Assembly: GCA_003142915.1 (NCBI GenBank)
Contig: PLNZ01000274.1
Coordinates: 1 to 11,691 of the forward strand
From: Ignavibacteriales bacterium
Lineage (GTDB): Bacteria; Bacteroidota; Ignavibacteria; Ignavibacteriales; Ignavibacteriaceae
Reading direction: 5' to 3'
DNA length: 11,691 bases
A program made the position numbers and the translations under genes. Positions 8,234 to 11,691 of this stretch are shown piece by piece. The notes beneath the pieces are model-generated. The model had not been told where the DNA came from. It made no database searches and worked only from the letters and a program-made list of their open reading frames with translations. Position 1 is the stretch's first letter. Every line of letters starts with the position of its first letter.

Positions 8234-8824
8234 TTATAATTTTAATATTTTATTAATTTCCGTTAAAGCTTCTCCCAATGATAAATTGCTTTTATTCCAT
8301 GGTCTTGGCATTAACAATGTTTTAAAACCTTTTTCTTTTGCCATTTCAATATTTAAATCATTATCATCAATAAATAAGTCCGCTTTCTCGAACCAAATCA
8401 AAAAATCTACTTTTTCTTTATCATAAGTAAACATTTGATCATCTTTCCTTGGTGAAGGAATGAAGTTAAATGATCTTATCCATTTACCGAAGTTACTAAT
8501 TACCCAGTATGCAGAATTTGCTGAAAAAAAAGAAGGTGTCGATGTCAAGACAACATGCCTACAGCTATTACCATAATTTTGAAACCATGATAAAACTTCC
8601 GGCATGTATTTTAATTTGTAGCCAAAATTTTTCCTAAATTCATCTAAAGAATTTATATATTCTGGATAGGATATATTTAATATTTTATTTGGCGGATTTT
8701 CAAATAAATCGCTGTAGGAAATATTAAAGTGAGGATGATTGAGCAACCAAAAATTTAACCATTCATACATCAAATTATTTAATACATCGTCAACATCCCA
8801 AACTACTGTTTTTAATTTATTCAA
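8234..8824 (-). CDS. HAD-superfamily phosphatase, 5'-nucleotidase type
   Basis: The protein shows all four HAD motifs. Motif I is VVWDVDDVLNN with nucleophile Asp10 and acid/base Asp12. Motif II is VVLTSTP at 91-97. The motif III lysine is probably in YDKEKVDF at 134-141. Motif IV is FIDDNDLN at 151-158. LLMPRPWNKSN near the end resembles 5'(3')-deoxyribonucleotidase-type proteins. The likely job is dephosphorylating a small phosphorylated metabolite, possibly the 9-phosphate form of the product of the adjoining NeuB-like synthase. The frame is open to an ATG at 8893, but that would put 23 extra residues before motif I and overlap the upstream gene by 77 bases. TTG at 8824 puts motif I at residue 7 and overlaps the upstream stop by 8 bases. 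I chose it, with no clear SD site to confirm it. The length is then 196 residues. Confidence 0.8.
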   Translation of the reverse strand: MNKLKTVVWDVDDVLNNLMYEWLNFWLLNHPHFNISYSDLFENPPNKILNISYPEYINSLDEFRKNFGYKLKYMPEVLSWFQNYGNSCRHVVLTSTPSFFSANSAYWVISNFGKWIRSFNFIPSPRKDDQMFTYDKEKVDFLIWFEKADLFIDDNDLNIEMAKEKGFKTLLMPRPWNKSNLSLGEALTEINKILKL

Positions 8825-10322
8825 GCCAGTAAGTAATAAAAGTTTTTCTGTCTTTATTATCTGAAATGTTATCGTCTGTGTAGAAAGAATCATCTTTATA
8901 ATGAGTAGAAGATATTTCTTCTATAATTACACCTGTTTTTGTCGACATTTTATGCTTTACTCCTCTTTCAACAAGAATTATATCTCCTTGTTTATATTCT
9001 TTTGTATTTCCATCAAGCGCAACTTCCATACTGCCGTACATTATATGGAAAGTTTCTTCTTTAACTTTATGATACTGTTCCGGATGTTTTTGATTAGGTA
9101 ACAATATTACATATTTTTTACAATATTCACGATTGATAAAATTAATCATTGTTGTTCCAAATTCATAAAATTTTTCCAGGCCATAATGATGAGATAATTC
9201 AAAATCCAATTTGTTGGGTACAGGTACTTTACTATTTACAATAAATTTAACAACGTTTTGAACAATTCCCAATACTTTTTCCCTCAAATCTTTTTTATCA
9301 ACATCAGAAAATAATATAGGACTATTTTTTTTAACAGTTCTTATTAAGTTGTACTCCGTATATTTAGAAAAATCATTTGCTGCTATTTGATTCTCTTGTA
9401 CCGGTATCGCAAGAAAAACATCCTCTAAATTTATCTTTTTACCAGCTTCCAAATCTTCTCTTGCAAATACACCTCTTCTTAATCCTCTTAAATCTTCTAA
9501 TTCTTTTTCTGTAAAATCATAACGTTTATTATTAACACCGCAAATTTCAAAAGTTTCTTTAGCAGATGTCAGCCAATTTTTTACTTGCTCTGGTGTTGCA
9601 GAATAGGCATTTATAACATACTTGTCAGTAGGGACTGCAACATGTTTTTCGAATATCACAGCTCCTTTTGCAACAGCAATTTTTATTGGTTCCATATTTC
9701 CTGGAGATTCATGTGTAGAAAATCCGATTTTAATATTAAGGTATCTATTTCTAAGTAAATCAATTTGATTCATTTGTAAATTATTTAATTGAGTTGGATA
9801 TTCCGCAACACAATGCATTATTGCAAATTTTTTGTCCCTATGTTCAAAAAAACTAACAACCTTATCAATATCTTCTAAACCTACACCAGCAACCGAGACA
9901 ATAATTGGTTTATTTGTTTTGACAATTCTTTCTAATAATGGCCAATCAGTGAATGAACAACTTCCTATTTTTATTATATCAAAATCATGTTCCTCTATTA
10001 AATCCACTGAATTTTCATCAAATGCAGTACATATTGTCCGAAATCCTTTTGATTTTATATGTTCTTTTAGCTTTTTGAATTCATCTTTCGTGAGTCTGGT
10101 TTCAGAAAACCTTTTTATATATTTAATATCTTTTCTCTCTTTATAATTAGGATGTATTAAAGAATCGAGATCTCGATACTGTAGTTTAAAACCAAATTCA
10201 AAATTAAAATTTTTACATGAATCATAGATTTCGTCTATTATTCGAATACCATGATTGATATCTCCCATATGGTTATTTGCCATTTCAAATATAAATAACG
10301 GACTAGTAAATATATTATTCAT
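8817..10322 (-). CDS. NeuB-family synthase fused to SAF and cupin domains
   Basis: In this 501-residue protein, residues 1-265 match the sialic acid synthase barrel: FEMANNHMGD at 12-21, CTAFDENSVDLI at 98-109, IIKIGS at 116-121, MHCVAEYPT at 169-177, GFSTHE at 200-205 and FEKH at 225-228. His204 and His228 are the likely metal ligands. Residues 280-345 (LRRGVFAREDLEAGKKI) form the SAF/antifreeze-like domain that completes the active site of the partner subunit. A linker then leads to a C-terminal cupin at about 400-480 (HPEQYHKVKEETFHIMYG, GDIILVERGVKHKM), similar to sugar-isomerase cupins. Classical NeuB is about 340-350 residues, so the cupin is an addition. The family condenses phosphoenolpyruvate with a six-carbon amino sugar to form a nonulosonic acid. 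The substrate here is unknown. AAGGAGAAGGG directly precedes the ATG, and a promoter-like sequence lies upstream. Confidence 0.9.
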   Translation of the reverse strand: MNNIFTSPLFIFEMANNHMGDINHGIRIIDEIYDSCKNFNFEFGFKLQYRDLDSLIHPNYKERKDIKYIKRFSETRLTKDEFKKLKEHIKSKGFRTICTAFDENSVDLIEEHDFDIIKIGSCSFTDWPLLERIVKTNKPIIVSVAGVGLEDIDKVVSFFEHRDKKFAIMHCVAEYPTQLNNLQMNQIDLLRNRYLNIKIGFSTHESPGNMEPIKIAVAKGAVIFEKHVAVPTDKYVINAYSATPEQVKNWLTSAKETFEICGVNNKRYDFTEKELEDLRGLRRGVFAREDLEAGKKINLEDVFLAIPVQENQIAANDFSKYTEYNLIRTVKKNSPILFSDVDKKDLREKVLGIVQNVVKFIVNSKVPVPNKLDFELSHHYGLEKFYEFGTTMINFINREYCKKYVILLPNQKHPEQYHKVKEETFHIMYGSMEVALDGNTKEYKQGDIILVERGVKHKMSTKTGVIIEEISSTHYKDDSFYTDDNISDNKDRKTFITYWLE

Positions 10323-10335
10323 TCCCTTCTCCTTC
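10323..10335 (-). promoter_or_regulatory. Strong Shine-Dalgarno site of the NeuB-like gene
   Basis: The minus strand reads GAAGGAGAAGGGA immediately before ATG at 10322, which fixes this start and suggests efficient translation of the first gene of the AT-rich block. Confidence 0.6.
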
Positions 10336-10339
10336 TTTC

Positions 10340-10369
10340 ATTATAAAACTAAAAATGTATTGAAATCAA
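10340..10369 (-). promoter_or_regulatory. Sigma70-like promoter before the NeuB-like gene
   Basis: On the minus strand a TTGATT at 10369-10364 is followed after 18 bases by a perfect TATAAT at 10345-10340. It lies 18 bases before the start codon, in the 112-base gap after the reductase gene, where a new transcript could begin. In AT-rich DNA such matches arise by chance, so it remains a candidate only. A very short leader would result. Confidence 0.4.
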
Positions 10370-10434
10370 TATGAATTTTACTTGAACAAATTACACAACT
10401 ACCCAAAAAAGCTTAAACATTACAGCAAAAACTT

Positions 10435-11130
10435 TCATTCCCAATCATCTGTTCTAATTTTATTTTCTTCTAATCCTTTTGAAAGTAAATATTTTTTAAA
10501 TGATTTTATCATTATTGGGGGACCGGAAATAAAATAGTCGCTGTTTGTGCCGTTTTCAGTAAAGATGGATTTTATGTCAATGATGCCTTCGATGTCTTCG
10601 AGGAAAATCTTGGGGACACTGAGAGCCACTGAGTTTGCACTGAGTGCCACTGAGGGTAATTCACGTTCGTAAATGTTGTATTCTTTTGAGCGGAAGCCTA
10701 AATATATATGAGGGTTTATGTATTCCCTGAACGATTCATGAGTAAAGAGTGAAAGGAAAGGGGTAACTCCCGTACCACCGGCTATAAAAACACAATTTTC
10801 TTTTGAATGACCTCTGTCAAATATGTCACCGTAAGGGAGTTTAAGCCAAACTTCTTTCCCTTCGTGTAATTCATTCGCTAATCTTTTAGTGAATTTTCCC
10901 TTTACTGCAAATGTTATTTTTAATGTTTCTTCATCCGGACTGCTCTGCATGGAGAAACACCTTGATTCGGGCCACTGTCCCGCTCCATCATATTCATCCA
11001 GAGCTAAATGTAAAAACTGACCGGGGTTGTAGATAAACTTTTTATCCGACGAAAATGAGATGGTGTAAATACCCGGGATAGGGTTTGTTATCTTTTCTAC
11101 TTTAGACTTGTATTTTTTTATTATCGCCAT
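10435..11130 (-). CDS. FAD/NAD(P)H oxidoreductase, candidate E3 partner of RfbH without ferredoxin domain
   Basis: The protein has 231 residues from ATG at 11130. It is a ferredoxin-NADP reductase fold: PGQFLHLAL at 36-44, the FAD-binding RCFS at 57-60 (RxYS type), GKFTKRLA at 78-85, the NAD(P) loop IAGGTGVTPFLSLF at 116-129, ISGPPIMIKSF at 201-211, and an acidic-aromatic C-terminus ending DDWE. It directly follows rfbH. In CDP-3,6-dideoxyhexose synthesis RfbH (E1) needs an NADH-dependent reductase E3 (DdhD/AscD), which normally has an N-terminal plant-type [2Fe-2S] domain. That domain is absent here, so this would be a divergent partner or rely on a separate ferredoxin. Residues 159-172 (SVALS-AN-SVALS) are encoded by a repeat also found upstream of the gene. 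The longer GTG start at 11187 lies within the repeat and is rejected. No clear SD site is seen. Confidence 0.8.
   Translation of the reverse strand: MAIIKKYKSKVEKITNPIPGIYTISFSSDKKFIYNPGQFLHLALDEYDGAGQWPESRCFSMQSSPDEETLKITFAVKGKFTKRLANELHEGKEVWLKLPYGDIFDRGHSKENCVFIAGGTGVTPFLSLFTHESFREYINPHIYLGFRSKEYNIYERELPSVALSANSVALSVPKIFLEDIEGIIDIKSIFTENGTNSDYFISGPPIMIKSFKKYLLSKGLEENKIRTDDWE
10617..10654 (-). repeat. 38-nt element inside the reductase coding sequence
   Basis: On the minus strand two 17-mers, CTCAGTGGCACTCAGTG and CTCAGTGGCTCTCAGTG, differ at one base and are separated by CAAA. The same 17-4-17 layout, in the same orientation, occurs in the gap after rfbH at 11154-11191. Translation across it gives SVALS twice. 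Confidence 0.8.
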
Positions 11131-11153
11131 TTTTGAAACAAGGAAAATACTTA

Positions 11154-11191
11154 CACAGAGAGCCACAGAGAAGACGCGGAGTTCCACTGAG
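11154..11191 (-). repeat. 38-nt intergenic element after rfbH
   Basis: The minus strand holds CTCAGTGGAACTCCGCG, TCTT, CTCTGTGGCTCTCTGTG. By eye the halves match those of the coding copy at 14 of 17 and 15 of 17 positions, and only the four-base spacer differs completely. It begins two bases after the rfbH stop codon. Confidence 0.8.
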
Positions 11192-11193
11192 AT

Positions 11194-11691
11194 TTAAATT
11201 TTTTCTAAAAATGAATCAACTGTTTTTTCAATGTAATTGAGTTTTTCAGGGGTATTCCCGGGATATGTACCTAAGAAAAAGGTGTTGTTCATTATTAGGT
11301 CGGAGTTGTGCAGATGATCTGCTATCCTGAAATTTTTCCCTATAAACGCCGGCTGCCTTGCTAAATTACCGCCAAACAGATTCCTTGTCTCAATTAAATT
11401 GTCATTTAAGTGTTTTGTTAACTCGTCTCTTTTAAAGGACGCATCTTCTTTTACTGTTATAATATAACTAAACCATGCTGGGTCGCTGTTTTCTGTAGCT
11501 TCCGGCAGGATAAAAAATTGAGAATATTTTTCAAATATCCTGTTGTAAAGTTTAAAATTTTCCTTACGTTTTGTACAAAACTCAGGAAGTTTATCAATTT
11601 GAGCGGCGCCAATCGCAGCCTGCATATCGGTCATTTTAAGATTATACCCGATTTCCGAATAGACATATTTATGGTCATACCCATATGGGGT
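11194..11691 (-). CDS. rfbH: RfbH, CDP-4-keto-6-deoxy-D-glucose 3-dehydrase (E1), C-terminal fragment
   Basis: The last 165 codons are visible; the gene continues past the right edge. From the edge the translation reads TPYGYDHKYVYSEIGYNLKM, then TDMQAAIGAAQIDKLPEF, the typical start of the C-terminal half of DegT/DnrJ/EryC1-type enzymes. SDPAWFSYIITV, ETRNLFGGNLARQPAF and MNNTFFLGTYPG are the signatures that single out the RfbH branch. The enzyme uses pyridoxamine phosphate and a [2Fe-2S] cluster to remove the 3-hydroxyl of CDP-4-keto-6-deoxyglucose, with electrons from a reductase. The cluster cysteines and the PLP-site His lie in the part outside the window. The next gene, a flavin reductase, is in the same direction. 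rfbF and rfbG, which supply the substrate, would be expected just beyond the right edge. Confidence 0.9.
   Translation of the reverse strand, partial: TPYGYDHKYVYSEIGYNLKMTDMQAAIGAAQIDKLPEFCTKRKENFKLYNRIFEKYSQFFILPEATENSDPAWFSYIITVKEDASFKRDELTKHLNDNLIETRNLFGGNLARQPAFIGKNFRIADHLHNSDLIMNNTFFLGTYPGNTPEKLNYIEKTVDSFLEKI

Noticed and set aside
8825..8893. An ATG-started longer HAD protein
   Set aside because: It would overlap the upstream gene by 77 bases and add 23 residues before the nucleophile motif, which in HAD proteins is normally near the N-terminus.
812..10146. Several open frames of 66-146 codons on the plus strand, and an 83-codon minus-strand frame at 2237-2488
   Set aside because: All lie opposite or inside well-supported genes in other frames, have no recognisable domains, and lack their own context.
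11131..11187. A hydrophobic, signal-peptide-like N-terminal extension (MELRVFSVALCVSIFLVSK) on the reductase
   Set aside because: It would begin at a GTG inside the 38-nt repeat and most of it is translated repeat. The FNR-type domain starts properly at the ATG at 11130.
10617..11191. A CRISPR array
   Set aside because: Only two diverged elements occur, one lies inside a coding sequence, the internal spacer is four bases, and no cas gene is present.

Overview
The window is an O-antigen or other surface-polysaccharide biosynthesis locus from a low-GC bacterium. All twelve genes I can support lie on the minus strand, so transcription runs from high to low coordinates. Several genes have purine-rich Shine-Dalgarno sequences, for example AGGAGA before position 3829 and AAGGAGAAGGG before 10322, and at least two genes need TTG starts. 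The taxon cannot be fixed. AT-rich DNA with SD sites and short 'CTCTGTGGCT'-type repeats would fit an environmental lineage such as the Ignavibacteria/Chlorobi side of the Bacteroidota group, but this is a guess.

Layout in order of transcription. (1) 11691-10435: the 3' end of rfbH (CDP-4-keto-6-deoxyglucose 3-dehydrase, E1), then a FAD/NAD(P)H oxidoreductase that could be its electron-delivering partner (E3 role) but lacks a ferredoxin domain. A 38-nt repeat occurs between the two genes, and a diverged second copy lies inside the reductase coding sequence. (2) 10322-5038: a very AT-rich block. It holds a NeuB-type synthase with a C-terminal cupin, a HAD phosphatase, an acetolactate-synthase-like ThDP enzyme, an NAD-dependent epimerase/reductase and a Nudix protein of the GDP-mannose mannosyl hydrolase type. 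The genes overlap or are separated by a few to about 20 bases, and a sigma70-like promoter precedes the block. (3) 5004-3874: a three-domain sugar C-methyltransferase of the TylC3/NovU kind. (4) 3829-1734: an unrecognised 275-residue protein and a radical SAM enzyme, both clearly more GC-rich than their neighbours. (5) 1647-1: a Wzx-type flippase and the start of a family 2 glycosyltransferase that runs off the left edge.

The genes suggest production of one or more unusual, possibly branched, deoxysugars. RfbH and a reductase would give a CDP-3,6-dideoxy-4-ketohexose. In yersiniose synthesis such a 4-ketosugar receives a two-carbon unit from pyruvate through the ThDP enzyme YerE and is then reduced by the SDR YerF. 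This window has a ThDP enzyme directly followed, with an ATGA overlap, by an SDR, and also a sugar C-methyltransferase. The NeuB-like synthase and HAD phosphatase point to a nonulosonic-acid-like product, although no NeuA, NeuC or Leg/Pse genes are in view. The flippase and glycosyltransferase would export and assemble the repeat unit. These pathway links are inference from family membership and gene order.

No gene-free stretch exceeds 300 bases. The gaps at 128-309 (182 bases), 2862-3001 (140 bases) and 1648-1733 (86 bases) are AT-rich, and I see no gene or convincing terminator in them.
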